A stretch of 64,000 bases of DNA from Oscillospiraceae bacterium. GTDB lineage: Bacteria > Bacillota > Clostridia > Oscillospirales > Oscillospiraceae. The notes below the pieces were generated by a model that was given only the letters and a program-made list of their open reading frames with translations, ran no database searches and was not told the origin of the DNA. The translations under genes were made by a program, and so were the position numbers. The DNA is taken from NCBI GenBank assembly GCA_902795345.1, contig CADBKO010000004.1:21902-85901 (forward strand), read 5' to 3'. Of this stretch, positions 26,273 to 35,623 are shown one piece after another; the first letter of the stretch is position 1; each line of letters opens with the position of its first letter.

Positions 26273-26794
26273 CTACTCGTCGAACCCCACGTCCTGCCAG
26301 AAGCTCATGACCGCTTCGGGGATGGAGGCCTTCTCCTCCGGCGTCAGGTATTCCCAGAGGAACTTTTCCGTCTTCGGGTTGGCCTCCTGCACCTCCACGA
26401 AGAGCCAGGGGCGGGTGCAGCGGTTGACGTGGTAGAAGCCGTGGGGTGTGCCGCCGGGGATGCGCAGGCAGCAGCTTCGGGTGATGACGTGCTTTTCCAT
26501 CTCCGGGCCGAAGCACATCTCCACCTCCGCGCCCAGGTCCCAGGGGTATTCCGGGTCGCTGCCGAACAGGAAGAGGATCTCGTTTTCCTTGTGCATATGG
26601 GGCGGATGCCCCACGATCCGCTGGCCCGGCGCGGGCCCCGGTTCCTTCGTCTCGTCAAAGGGCATGTTCCAGTGGATGGAATAGCTGCACCGGAACACCG
26701 GCAGGTCGTCCAGCTTGGCGACCCAGGGCAGGGGACGCCCCTTGGGGAAATCCATGGATTCGGAATAGATGATGCAGTCGTCGTATTTGCCCAT
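26273..26794 (-). CDS. Cupin-like protein
   Basis: The 173-residue protein has a single cupin-type fold pattern: GHPPHMHKENEILFLFGSDPEYP (metal-site histidines and Glu) and a second motif CLRIPGGTPHGFYHVNR. The function is unknown. It shares the H-x-H...E...F.GS(D/N)PE.P pattern with the bicupin at 46262-47116, so they are paralogs. The ATG at 26794 lies 17 nt after the glycosidase gene and follows GGAGG, pointing to an operon and perhaps a shared sugar or aromatic-glycoside substrate. Confidence 0.7.
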   Translation of the reverse strand: MGKYDDCIIYSESMDFPKGRPLPWVAKLDDLPVFRCSYSIHWNMPFDETKEPGPAPGQRIVGHPPHMHKENEILFLFGSDPEYPWDLGAEVEMCFGPEMEKHVITRSCCLRIPGGTPHGFYHVNRCTRPWLFVEVQEANPKTEKFLWEYLTPEEKASIPEAVMSFWQDVGFDE

Positions 26795-26811
26795 GACCTC
26801 CGCCTCCTTAT

Positions 26812-28584
26812 TTATTCTCCGTTCTTTTCCATGTCCTCCGTGAGCATCCTCCCCAGGATGGTGTAGACGCAGGCGGGCCAGCTGCCCCCGGCGAAGCCGA
26901 AGACGTTGCCCAGGATGGGGTGGATGAGGAAGGGCATGCCGAAGTCCTTGAGGGCGGTGCAGTACCGGTCCGCGATGAGCCTGCCCGCGTCCCGCCTGGC
27001 GGATTCCAGCAGACCGGCGCAGATGAAGAGCATGCTGGGGGGCACGATGTTGCCCCGGGCGATGCTCCGCCCCGTGGCCTCGAACCAGTCGGAGTCCATG
27101 CGCTCCATGCTCAGGCCCCAGGGGCTGAGGAAGGTCCCCTCCTCCAAAAGGTCGTCGGCCAGCTTGTCCAGGATCTCCCGGGGCAGCCGGTCCCCCAGCA
27201 CGGCGGGGATATAGTGGAGGAGAGAGCCGGAGAATACCTTTTCCCCGGTCCAGGGGACGATGCCGACAAAGTGCTCCCCGTCCCACTGCTTAACCAGCAT
27301 GGCCTCCAGCATGGCCTTGGATCTCTTGTCCCATTCCGCGCCCTCCAGGGGCTTGTCCAGGAGCCGCGCCAGCTTGCCCAGGGCCTCATACAGCAGCACC
27401 AGATAGGCGCTCAGGTCCGGGGCGGCCATCTGCATGTGGTCCATGAACAGGGTGCAGTCGTCGAAGCCGGTCTCGTCCCCGTGCTCATAGGCCACCAGGC
27501 CGTCGGCGTCCTCGTCCCGGCAGTCCAGGAACCACTGGCCCCAGGCGGCCACCGTCTTATACAGCAGCTGCAGGGTCTCCGGGCGCAGCTCCTTCTTCAG
27601 GTCCCGGTATTTCATGAGCTGGAGGATGCTCCAGCCGTGGACCGGGGGCTTGATCATCTGGGTCACGGTGGTGACGTCGTTGTAGAGGTCGGAGAACTGC
27701 CCGTAGGGGCTCACCCGGTCCAGGGGACCCAGCAGCAGATCCAGGGAGAGGTCCAGGTTGGGCTCCAGGGCCACGCTGTTCTGGCATACCTGCCACTGGG
27801 AAGCGATCTCCTGGCCGATCATGACGATCATGGTGTGGTCGATGCCCATGGTGGGGTCCGTGAGAAGGGACCAGAGGGTGTATTCCGCCCGCTCCCGCCC
27901 CTGCTCGTAGGGCTCTGCGAATTTGGGCATGGCGGCATAAAAGCTCTGCCAGTCGGCCAGCATGTCCGCCTTGGCCTCGGCGTAGGTGGGATAGGTCTCC
28001 CGGGGATAAGCGGCGTGGGTGAATTCCTCCATCGCCAGGGTGAAGCCGCCCTCGGGCCCGGCTACGGTGACGCCCCGGATGTCGCCGCTGGAGAGCTTTT
28101 CCCAGTCCCAATAGGAGCCGAAGGTGAAGCCGGAACCCTCCAGGCCCTGGAAGACCATGCTGCAGGTCCAGCGGAAGGCCGCCTCCCAGGCGCCGCCCTT
28201 CCGGGGCTTCACGGTCTCATGCTGCTCCATGCTCTTTTCAAAGCAGAGGCCCATGCCCTTGTCCCCCTGGGCCATGAGCAGGGTGGGGCTGCCGAAGGTG
28301 AAGCGCACGCTGCCGTAGCGGGTCAGCAGCGTAAGCTCCTCCGCCATCCGCTGCACCACGAAGGGGACCTTCCGCCCCTCGAAGGTGGGGAAGATGTCGA
28401 TGAGCTTGCTGCCGTCCCTGGCCCGGGCGCTGCCGCCGTGGAGCGTGGCCAGGTGCAGGGCGGACATCCCGTAGCCGTTGGCGGTGACGGAGATGCCGAA
28501 CCAGGAGCCCCGGCGCTTGAAGATGCCGCCGGTCACGGGATAGAAGCTCTTCACGTCCCGGAAAAAGGGGTCCTTCCTTTCCAT
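26812..28584 (-). CDS. Six-hairpin glycosidase, GH63/MGH1-like
   Basis: The 590-residue protein has the (alpha/alpha)6-barrel glycosidase pattern: KPPVHGWSILQL, DEDADGLVAYEHGDETGFDDCTLF and APDLSAYLVLLYEALGKLARLL, close to the mannosylglycerate hydrolase/trehalase/GH63 group with its D-x-D-G-L and E-x-G-D signatures. No signal peptide is seen, so it is probably cytoplasmic. The substrate is unknown. The ATG at 28584 follows TAGGAGGA. It is co-transcribed with the cupin. Confidence 0.75.
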   Translation of the reverse strand: MERKDPFFRDVKSFYPVTGGIFKRRGSWFGISVTANGYGMSALHLATLHGGSARARDGSKLIDIFPTFEGRKVPFVVQRMAEELTLLTRYGSVRFTFGSPTLLMAQGDKGMGLCFEKSMEQHETVKPRKGGAWEAAFRWTCSMVFQGLEGSGFTFGSYWDWEKLSSGDIRGVTVAGPEGGFTLAMEEFTHAAYPRETYPTYAEAKADMLADWQSFYAAMPKFAEPYEQGRERAEYTLWSLLTDPTMGIDHTMIVMIGQEIASQWQVCQNSVALEPNLDLSLDLLLGPLDRVSPYGQFSDLYNDVTTVTQMIKPPVHGWSILQLMKYRDLKKELRPETLQLLYKTVAAWGQWFLDCRDEDADGLVAYEHGDETGFDDCTLFMDHMQMAAPDLSAYLVLLYEALGKLARLLDKPLEGAEWDKRSKAMLEAMLVKQWDGEHFVGIVPWTGEKVFSGSLLHYIPAVLGDRLPREILDKLADDLLEEGTFLSPWGLSMERMDSDWFEATGRSIARGNIVPPSMLFICAGLLESARRDAGRLIADRYCTALKDFGMPFLIHPILGNVFGFAGGSWPACVYTILGRMLTEDMEKNGE

Positions 28585-29009
28585 ATCCTTATTCCTCCTA
28601 TGAATCCGGCCTGCCGCGGGCAGCACCGGTTTGATTACTGATCGTAATACTCCCTGGGGGAAGCGTCACCGCCGCCGGGCGGGGTGGGGAGGGGGCGGGT
28701 ATGAGGATCAACGAAAGTGCGTGACATTTTGTAACATAATGGGTAAAGTTTTGTAATGCCGTCGATTCCGGCAGGAAAAAAACGGAAATTATCGGTTGAC
28801 GTAATGTGAACGGGTATAAGATATACCGCGAGTTATGCACAATCTCCACAAAATTGTCCACAATTCCGGAACCCCTTTAAAACAAAGGGGACCGGCGGCA
28901 AAAAAGGGGAAAAAGCCCGGGCGGGGGAATGGGCGGAGATGAAAAATGGCACGAAATGCGTCGTTGACATAAATCGCGTAAATCCGGGGATTTCAGCGAA
29001 GAAACGCCC
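28585..29009. other. 425-bp non-coding region with DnaA-box-like cluster
   Basis: No protein gene is credible here. It is AT-richer than its surroundings and contains three adjacent same-direction DnaA-box-like 9-mers: TTATGCACA (28833-28841, perfect to TTATNCACA), ATCTCCACA (28842-28850, two mismatches) and TTGTCCACA (28854-28862, one mismatch). A small hairpin CCCCTTT/AAAGGGG (28872-28890) and a TTGACG with TATAAGATATACC (28797-28827) are also present. The promoter for the glycosidase operon must lie here, but I cannot place it with confidence. Confidence 0.45.
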
Positions 29010-30032
29010 TCAGAAACGGCATAGGGTACTGTCCGGGGACATGGTGGCGTAGGCGTTCAGACTGCTGCCGGCGCGGACGCCGCTCAGGTATTCATAGTAG
29101 CCCTGGCAGCCGATCATGGCGGCGTTGTCGCCGCAGTATTCCAGGGGGGCCAGATAGGTCTTGATGCCCGCCTGGGCCGCTTCGGCGGCGAGGCTTGCCC
29201 GGATGACGGAGTTGGCCGCCACGCCCCCGGCGATGGCCAGCTTCCCGTAGCCCAGGGTGACGGCGGCCTCCACGGCCCGGGAGACCAGGGTGTCGCTGAC
29301 GGCCCTGCACAGGGAGGCGGCCAGGTCCGGCAGGTCCAGGGTCTGGCCCGTCTGCTTGGCGTTATGGGCCAGGTTCACCACGGCGGTCTTCAGGCCGGAA
29401 AAGGACATGTCGTAGGGGTGGCCCTCCACCTTGGCCCGAGGCAGGGGATAGCGCTCCGGATTCCCGGTCCTGGCCAGGGCGTCGATCTGGGCCCCGCCGG
29501 GGTAGCCGATGCCCAGCACCCGGGCGGCCTTGTCGAAGCACTCCCCGGCGGCGTCGTCCCGGGTGCTGCCCAGCACCCGATAGTCGGTGTAGCCCCGCAC
29601 GTCCAGGATGAGGCTGCTGCCCCCGGAGGCCACCAGGCAGGCGAAGGGGGGCTCCAGCTCCGGATAGGCGATGTAATTGGCGGCCACGTGGCCCCGGATG
29701 TGGTGCACCGGGATCAGGGGCTTTCCCAGGGCCAGGGCGGCGGATTTGGCGAAGCTCACCCCCACCAGCACCGCGCCGATGAGGCCGGGCGCGTAGGTGA
29801 CGGCCACCGCGTCGATGTCGCCGCGGCCTACCCCCGCGTCCTTCAGGGCAAGGTCGGCGAGCTTCTGCACCGCCTGGATGTGGCTGCGGGAGGCGAGCTC
29901 CGGCACCACCCCGCCGTAGAGGGTGTGGATGTCGATCTGGGAGCTGATTTCGCTGGAGAGGACCCGCCGCCCGTTTTCCGTGACGGCGGCGGCGGTCTCG
30001 TCGCAGGAGGATTCGATGGAGAGTATTTTCAT
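29010..30032 (-). CDS. tsaD: tRNA threonylcarbamoyltransferase TsaD
   Basis: The 340-residue ASKHA-fold protein transfers threonylcarbamoyl to A37 of ANN-decoding tRNAs. It begins MKILSIESSCDETAAAV and carries the metal-binding VHHIRGHVAANY and the GGxxAN motif AIAGGVAANSVI. The ATG at 30032 overlaps the end of rimI by 4 nt. tsaB and tsaE are not adjacent here. The mtaB gene at the left edge acts on the same modified base. Confidence 0.96.
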   Translation of the reverse strand: MKILSIESSCDETAAAVTENGRRVLSSEISSQIDIHTLYGGVVPELASRSHIQAVQKLADLALKDAGVGRGDIDAVAVTYAPGLIGAVLVGVSFAKSAALALGKPLIPVHHIRGHVAANYIAYPELEPPFACLVASGGSSLILDVRGYTDYRVLGSTRDDAAGECFDKAARVLGIGYPGGAQIDALARTGNPERYPLPRAKVEGHPYDMSFSGLKTAVVNLAHNAKQTGQTLDLPDLAASLCRAVSDTLVSRAVEAAVTLGYGKLAIAGGVAANSVIRASLAAEAAQAGIKTYLAPLEYCGDNAAMIGCQGYYEYLSGVRAGSSLNAYATMSPDSTLCRF

Positions 30033-30496
30033 GGTTTCGGTTCCTCGGTAAAATACTTCGTCATGATGAGGGCGTCCTCCGGAGGCTTGAGATAATACCC
30101 CTTCCGGCGGCCCAGGGTCCGGAAGCCGAAGGAGGCATAGAGGGCGACGGCCCCTGCGTTCCCGGCCCGCACCTCCAGGCTGAGAAAGCGCAGCTTCCGC
30201 CGGAGGGCTTCCGCGATCATGGCCTCCAGTAGGGCGGAGGCCGCGCCCCGCCGCCGGAAGTCCGGGTCCACGGCCACATTGTCGATATAGCCCTCGTCCA
30301 GCACGGCCTGCATCCCGGCGTAGCCCACAAGGGCGCCGTCCAGCTCCACCGCCAGCCAGAGGCACAGCTCGTCCTCCAGGGCGCTGCGGAAAATGCCCTC
30401 GCTCCAGGGGTCGGGGAAGCAGCGCCCCTCGATGGCCAGCACGGCGGGGATGTCCGCCGGGGTCATGGGGCGCACGGTCAGGTCATTTCGCGTCAT
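30029..30496 (-). CDS. rimI: Ribosomal protein S18 alanine N-acetyltransferase
   Basis: The roughly 155-residue GNAT acetyltransferase shows the acetyl-CoA loop RRRGAASALLEAMIAEA and the RimI-type opening PADIPAVLAIEGRCFPDPWSEG. It lies between polA and tsaD and overlaps both. The ATG at 30496 (MTRNDLTVR) lies inside the last codons of polA; an ATG at 30511 is also possible. Confidence 0.85.
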   Translation of the reverse strand: MTRNDLTVRPMTPADIPAVLAIEGRCFPDPWSEGIFRSALEDELCLWLAVELDGALVGYAGMQAVLDEGYIDNVAVDPDFRRRGAASALLEAMIAEALRRKLRFLSLEVRAGNAGAVALYASFGFRTLGRRKGYYLKPPEDALIMTKYFTEEPKP

Positions 30497-33065
30497 ACCA
30501 GTTGCGGGCATAGTGGGCCTCCGCCGTCAGGGGCACGGCCAGGGAAGCCGCGCCCTGCATCTCTTCCGTGAGGATGGCCGCCGCCTTCTCCGCCAGCTCC
30601 TCGGGACATTCCGCGATGAGCTCGTCGTGGACCTGGAGGAGGAGCCTTGCCTCCGGCAGCTCCGCCCGAAGGCGCTTCGCCACCCGGATCATGGCCAGCT
30701 TGATGATGTCCGCCGCCGTGCCCTGGACGGGCATGTTCATGGCCACCCGCTCCCCGAAGGAGCGCTGGTTGAAGTTGGAGGCCTTCAGCTCCGGCAGATA
30801 GCGCCGCCGCCCGAAAAGCGTCTCGGCATAGCCCTTTTCCCTGGCCCGTTCCACCACCTGGGTCATATACTTCTTCACGCCGCTGTAATGGGCCAGATAG
30901 CTGTCCATATAGGCTCTCGCCTCCGCCCGCGTCACGTGGATGTCCTGGCTGAGGGAGTAGTCGGAGATGCCGTAGACGATGCCGAAGTTCACCGCCTTGG
31001 CCCGGGAGCGCATGAGGGGGGTGACCTCCTCCCTGGGCACGCCGAAGACCTGGCTGGCGGTGGCCCGGTGGATATCCTCGCCGTCCAGGAAGGCCTGCTG
31101 CATCACCTTGTCGTCGGCCAGGCAGCTGAGGATCCTGAGCTCGATCTGGGAGTAGTCCGCGTCCACCAGCACGCAGCCGGGGGAAGCCACGAACATGCGC
31201 CTTACCTCGCCCCCCAGCTCCGTGCGCACGGGGATGTTCTGCAGGTTGGGGTCGGCGGAGGAGAGGCGGCCCGTGGCGGTGACGGTCATGTTCAGGGTGG
31301 TGCGGATGCGCCCGTCGGGGCCGATATAGCGCAGCAGCGCGTCGGCATAGGTGGATTTCAGCTTCGTCAGCTTCCGGTAGTCGATGATCTTCCCCACGAT
31401 GGGGTGCTTGCCCAGCAGCTTTTCCAGCACCTCGATGTTGGTGCTGTAACCCGTCTTGGTCTTGCCGTAGGGGGGCAGGGCCAGCTTGTCAAAGAGGATC
31501 TCCCCCAGCTTTTTGGTGGAATTTACGTTGAATTCCTCCCCGGCCAGGGCGTAGATCTCCTTTTGCAGCTGCTCGATCTCCCGGCCCAGACTGGCGCCGA
31601 AGCGCGTCAGCGCCTCCCGGTCCACCGGGAAGCCCCGGCTCTCCATGTCCGCCAGGACGGAGCAGAGGGGCAGCTCGATGTCACGGAAAAGATGGAGCAT
31701 CCCCTGCTCCTCCAGCAGGGGCATGGTGATCTCGTACAGGGCGCGGATGGCCTCGCAGCGCTCCTTCAGCCGGGGCAGGGCTTCCATCCCCTCCGCCGCG
31801 CCCTCCGTCAGGGTCCGACCCAGCAGCTTCTTGGCGATCCGGGGCAGGGTATAGCTGCCGTCGGAGGGATCCAGGAGATAGGCGGCCAGGGCCGCGTCGT
31901 ATTCCAGGCCCTCCCGGGGCAGGCCCAGCTCCCCCAGGGCGCGCATCAGCTCCTTCAGCTCCGTGCCCGCCTTGGCGACCTCCGGCCCGAAGAAGGCGCG
32001 GAGGAAGGTTTCCCCCGGCGCGGGGAGGCAGAAGCCCTTTTCCCCGGCGAGGAAGGCCAGGGCCCCCCGGTCCTCCGCCCAGGCGAAGAAGACCCTCTCG
32101 GCGCCGCGGCAGGCTGCCAGGGCCGTCTCCTCGTCCGTCTCGCTCCATTCCACGGCGCTTTCCGCCGCAGCCGGCGGGGCGGGGACGGATGCCGGGGCAT
32201 GGAGGCCGTAGGCCTCGATCAGCTTCCGGAATTCCAGATGCTCAAATAGGGCGTACAGGGCGTCGTTGTCCGGCTCCCCCAGGCGGCACTCCTCCGGGTC
32301 GAATTCCAAAGGCGCATCCCGCCGGATGGCGGCCAGGCGGAAGCTCAGCTCCGCCATCTCCCGGCCGTCGGCCAGCTTCTGCCGCACCGCGGGCTTCACC
32401 GCGGGGTCCTCCAGCCCGGCGTAGACCCCTTCCAGGGAGCCGAAGCGGTGCATCAGGTCCATGGCGGTCTTTTCCCCGATGCCCTTGACCCCGGGGATGT
32501 TGTCGGAGGCGTCCCCCATGAGGGCCTTCAGGTCCACCAGCTTTTCCGGCGGGAAGCCGTATTTCTCCCGGAACAGCGCTTCGTCGTATTCCGTGTGCTC
32601 GTTCTTTCCCGGCTTGGTGGTGATGAGCATCACGTGGGTCCTAGGGCCGATGAGCTGGAGGCTGTCCCGGTCCCCGGTGACCAGCAGGCAGTCCTGCCCC
32701 CCGGCCTCGCACTTTGCGGCGAAGGTGCCCAGCAGATCGTCCGCCTCCCAGCCCGCCAGGGCATAGCGCTTGATGCCCAGGGCGTCGATCACCTTCTGCA
32801 GCCAGGGCAGCTGCTCGGCCAGCTCCTCCGGCATGCCCTTCCGGGTGGCCTTGTAGCCGTCGTACATCCCGTGGCGGAAGGTGGGCGCCTTCACATCGAA
32901 GGCGACGCAGAGGGCGTCGGGCCTGTTCTCCGCCAGGAGGCGGCGAAGGATGGTGAGGAAGCCGTAGACCGCGTTGGTATTCAGGCCGTCCGCCGTGGTC
33001 AGCGGGCGGATGCCGTAAAAGGCCCGGTTGAGTAGGCTGTTGCCGTCCAGGACCATGAGTTTCAT
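30483..33065 (-). CDS. polA: DNA polymerase I
   Basis: The 860-residue protein has an N-terminal 5'-3' exonuclease (about 1-290; LMVLDGNSLLNRAFYG, GDRDSLQLI, ALMGDASDNIPGVKGIGEKTA). A degenerate 3'-5' exonuclease-like middle follows, and then an intact family A polymerase (VDADYSQIELRILS, RSRAKAVNFGIVYGIS, LLQVHDELIAE). The DxE of the proofreading site is not visible (the region reads FFAWAEDRGALAF), so proofreading is probably lost, as in many Firmicute and Taq-like enzymes. Confidence 0.96.
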   Translation of the reverse strand: MKLMVLDGNSLLNRAFYGIRPLTTADGLNTNAVYGFLTILRRLLAENRPDALCVAFDVKAPTFRHGMYDGYKATRKGMPEELAEQLPWLQKVIDALGIKRYALAGWEADDLLGTFAAKCEAGGQDCLLVTGDRDSLQLIGPRTHVMLITTKPGKNEHTEYDEALFREKYGFPPEKLVDLKALMGDASDNIPGVKGIGEKTAMDLMHRFGSLEGVYAGLEDPAVKPAVRQKLADGREMAELSFRLAAIRRDAPLEFDPEECRLGEPDNDALYALFEHLEFRKLIEAYGLHAPASVPAPPAAAESAVEWSETDEETALAACRGAERVFFAWAEDRGALAFLAGEKGFCLPAPGETFLRAFFGPEVAKAGTELKELMRALGELGLPREGLEYDAALAAYLLDPSDGSYTLPRIAKKLLGRTLTEGAAEGMEALPRLKERCEAIRALYEITMPLLEEQGMLHLFRDIELPLCSVLADMESRGFPVDREALTRFGASLGREIEQLQKEIYALAGEEFNVNSTKKLGEILFDKLALPPYGKTKTGYSTNIEVLEKLLGKHPIVGKIIDYRKLTKLKSTYADALLRYIGPDGRIRTTLNMTVTATGRLSSADPNLQNIPVRTELGGEVRRMFVASPGCVLVDADYSQIELRILSCLADDKVMQQAFLDGEDIHRATASQVFGVPREEVTPLMRSRAKAVNFGIVYGISDYSLSQDIHVTRAEARAYMDSYLAHYSGVKKYMTQVVERAREKGYAETLFGRRRYLPELKASNFNQRSFGERVAMNMPVQGTAADIIKLAMIRVAKRLRAELPEARLLLQVHDELIAECPEELAEKAAAILTEEMQGAASLAVPLTAEAHYARNWYDAK

Positions 33066-33100
33066 GCGCGTCTCCCCTTTGGTTGCGTTCTATACCATTA

Positions 33101-33129
33101 AACATACCCCAAATGCCCGCCGATTACAA
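33101..33129 (-). promoter_or_regulatory. Promoter of polA-rimI-tsaD
   Basis: Minus strand TTGTAA (33124-33129), 17 nt, TATGTT (33101-33106). The -35 box reaches into the stop end of the upstream flippase gene. Confidence 0.5.
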
Positions 33130-34467
33130 TATATTTATAAGAGGGAGGGCGGGGGAGGGGGCCTTCTCCCGGAGCTGCCGCCCCAGGCGCAGGCAGCTCA
33201 GGAGGAAATTGAAACATTCGCTTCCGTAGAGCACGGCGATGTAGGCCGGGATGCCGAAGCGGGGCAGGAGGAGGCAGACGCTCCCCAGGGTCAGGGCGGC
33301 GTCGAAGACGTTGATGAACATGGAGCTGAGGTGCAGCCCCAGCCCCTTCAGCATTCCGTCCGTCACGCTGTCCGTATACATGACGATCACCAGGGGGGCC
33401 AGGGCCCGGATATAGCGCCCCGCCTCGGCGCTGCGGTAGAGGAGCCGCCCCAGCGCCGGTCCCAGCAGGAAGAGCAGGGCCGATACCAGGCCGGAAAAAA
33501 GGAGACAGGCGCTCAGCAGGCGCTGGACGCTGCGCCGCAGCCCCGGCAGGTCGCTTTGCAGCTGGGCGGCGGTCATCTCCGGGATGAGCATCTCCGCCAG
33601 GGCGTTGAAGAAAACGGAGGCGAAGCCCAGCACGGGAAAGACCATGCCGCTGACGGTGCCGTAGACCCCCAGGGCGGCGGAGGAGGTCTCCCCGAAGCGC
33701 ATCAGCGCCCGGGGCACCAGCAGGTGCTGCAGGGTGCTCAGGGCCGTGCGGGCATAGGAGCTGAAGGCCAGGGGCAGGCTGAGGCGAAGGAGCCGCGGCC
33801 CCATGTCCTGCCCTTCTCCGGGGCGGGGTACGTTTTTCTGCTCCCGGCGGTAGAGCAGCCAGCCCAGGAGCAGGGAGAGGAAGTCCGCCGCCGCGCCGCT
33901 GAGGGCGACCACGGCGCAGCAAAGCTCCGGCCGCGCCTGGGGGATGCGGGGCAGCGCGAGGAGGGTGAGGGCGGAGGCGGCCAGCTGCTCCAGCACCTGG
34001 GCCGCTCCCGTCTTCCAGGGGCGGCGCACGGCGGTGAAATAGCCGGAAAAGACGCTGCTCAGGCTCAGCGGCATAAGGGAGAGGGCAAAGAGCCGCAGGG
34101 GGAGCCGCAGCCGCCCGTCCCCGGCCAGAGCGGCGGCAGGGCCGGAAAGCATAGTCAGCCCCAGCCCGGCCAGGCAGCTGAAAAAGAAGGCGTAGCGCAC
34201 ACCGGCGCCCACCACCCGGCGCACCTCCGCCTTCCTTCCCCGCGCCAGCTCCTCGGAGGCCAGGCGGGTGACGCTGAAATGGATGCCGCTGCAGGCCAGG
34301 GTGACGGCCAGGGTCTCCACGCTGAGACCCAGCTGCATCAGGCCCATGCCCTCGGCCCCCATGAGGCCGGCGATGCGGCTGTTGACAAAGATGCCCGTCA
34401 GCCTTAGGCCAAGGCTCACCAGGGTCATGACCAGGGTGCTTCGCATCAGGGGAGAAAGGCGGCGCAA
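33124..34467 (-). CDS. SpoVB-like lipid/polysaccharide flippase (MATE/MOP superfamily)
   Basis: The 447-residue membrane protein has about twelve hydrophobic segments and begins RSTLVMTLVSLGLRLTGIFVNSRIAGLMGAEGMGLMQL, the SpoVB/MurJ-type opening. It probably flips a lipid-linked precursor across the membrane; in endospore formers SpoVB acts in cortex synthesis. The start is a TTG at 34467 placed 7 nt after the ideal site GGAGGTGATC; an ATG at 34446 lacks one. It lies close upstream of polA on the same strand. Confidence 0.82.
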   Translation of the reverse strand: MRRLSPLMRSTLVMTLVSLGLRLTGIFVNSRIAGLMGAEGMGLMQLGLSVETLAVTLACSGIHFSVTRLASEELARGRKAEVRRVVGAGVRYAFFFSCLAGLGLTMLSGPAAALAGDGRLRLPLRLFALSLMPLSLSSVFSGYFTAVRRPWKTGAAQVLEQLAASALTLLALPRIPQARPELCCAVVALSGAAADFLSLLLGWLLYRREQKNVPRPGEGQDMGPRLLRLSLPLAFSSYARTALSTLQHLLVPRALMRFGETSSAALGVYGTVSGMVFPVLGFASVFFNALAEMLIPEMTAAQLQSDLPGLRRSVQRLLSACLLFSGLVSALLFLLGPALGRLLYRSAEAGRYIRALAPLVIVMYTDSVTDGMLKGLGLHLSSMFINVFDAALTLGSVCLLLPRFGIPAYIAVLYGSECFNFLLSCLRLGRQLREKAPSPALPLINIL

Positions 34468-34586
34468 GGGATCACCTCCGGATTTTTGTGCAGTTTGGCA
34501 GTGGATTATATGGCCGTTCCGAGGGGTATATCCTAAAATACCAACGATATGCCCAAAAAAATCATCCGGAAATTAGAAAGAATGAC

Positions 34587-34614
34587 TTGTGTTTTCGTAA
34601 TATCGTGCTATAAT
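34587..34614 (+). promoter_or_regulatory. Promoter of the ABC permease pair
   Basis: TTGTGT (34587-34592), 16 nt, TATAAT (34609-34614), about 80 nt before the first permease start. Confidence 0.55.
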
Positions 34615-34692
34615 CAAGCTATCTGAATGGCGTTTTATGTGAAAGTGCATAAATGCCCGGCCCCCAGTATCACGGGAAAAGGAGTAGTAGGT

Positions 34693-35604
34693 ATGAACAA
34701 ACAAACCATCAAGAGAGACTGGATACATAATCGGTCAGTCTATCTGCTGGCGATCCCGATCTTTCTGTACTTCATCATCTGGAACTACCTGCCCATGGTC
34801 GGTATCGTCCTGGCCTTCGAGGACTATACGCCCCGCGGCGGCTTCATCTTCAGCCAGTGGGTTGGCGTGCAGAACTTCGTGGACTTCTTCTCCAGCTACT
34901 ATCTGTGGCGTCTGCTCCGCAATACCCTGCTGCTGAGCATCCTGAACCTCATCATCAACTTCCCCGCCCCCATCATTCTGGCCCTGCTCCTCAACGAGCT
35001 GCAGAATGAGATCTTCAAGAAGGTCATCCAGACCATCAGCTACATGCCCTTCTTCGTGTCCACCGTCGTTATCTGCGGCATCATCGTGGACTTCATGGGT
35101 CATGACGGCGCCATCACCAAGATCCTGGTGCGGATGGGCCTGGCGGAGAATAAGGACCTGCTGAACCTGAAGGGGTATTTCCGCCCGGTCTACGTCCTGT
35201 CCAGCACCTGGCAGGGCATCGGCTACGGCTCCATCATCTATCTGGCCGCCCTTTCCGGCGTGGACCAGGAGCTGTACGAGGCCGCCAAGATCGACGGCGC
35301 CAACCGCTGGCAGCAGACCTGGCATGTCACCCTGCCGGGCATCGCCCCCACGGTCATCATCATGCTGATCATGCAGATCGGCAGCCTGCTCTCCTCCTCC
35401 ACGGATAAGATCATCCTCCTGTACCGGACCCAGACCTACGAGGTGGCCGATACCATCGGAACCTTCGTCTACCGCCGCGGTATCCAGGGCGGCGAATACG
35501 GCTACTCCACCGCCGTCGGCCTGTTCAACTCCTTCGTCAACCTGATGCTGCTGTTCACGGCCAACAGCCTGAGCCGCAAGTACTCCGAGACGAGCCTGTT
35601 CTGA
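34693..35604 (+). CDS. ABC transporter permease, LplB type
   Basis: The 303-residue integral membrane subunit has about six spans and the permease EAA loop EAAKIDGANRWQQTWHVTLPGI (around 215-236). It resembles LplB/YtcB-type permeases for oligosaccharide uptake. The ATG at 34693 follows GGAG; an earlier in-frame ATG at 34627 lies too near the promoter. It pairs with the next permease. No binding protein or ATPase gene lies beside them. Confidence 0.88.
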   Translation: MNKQTIKRDWIHNRSVYLLAIPIFLYFIIWNYLPMVGIVLAFEDYTPRGGFIFSQWVGVQNFVDFFSSYYLWRLLRNTLLLSILNLIINFPAPIILALLLNELQNEIFKKVIQTISYMPFFVSTVVICGIIVDFMGHDGAITKILVRMGLAENKDLLNLKGYFRPVYVLSSTWQGIGYGSIIYLAALSGVDQELYEAAKIDGANRWQQTWHVTLPGIAPTVIIMLIMQIGSLLSSSTDKIILLYRTQTYEVADTIGTFVYRRGIQGGEYGYSTAVGLFNSFVNLMLLFTANSLSRKYSETSLF

Positions 35605-35623
35605 GAAAGGAGGAAAAGGGACA

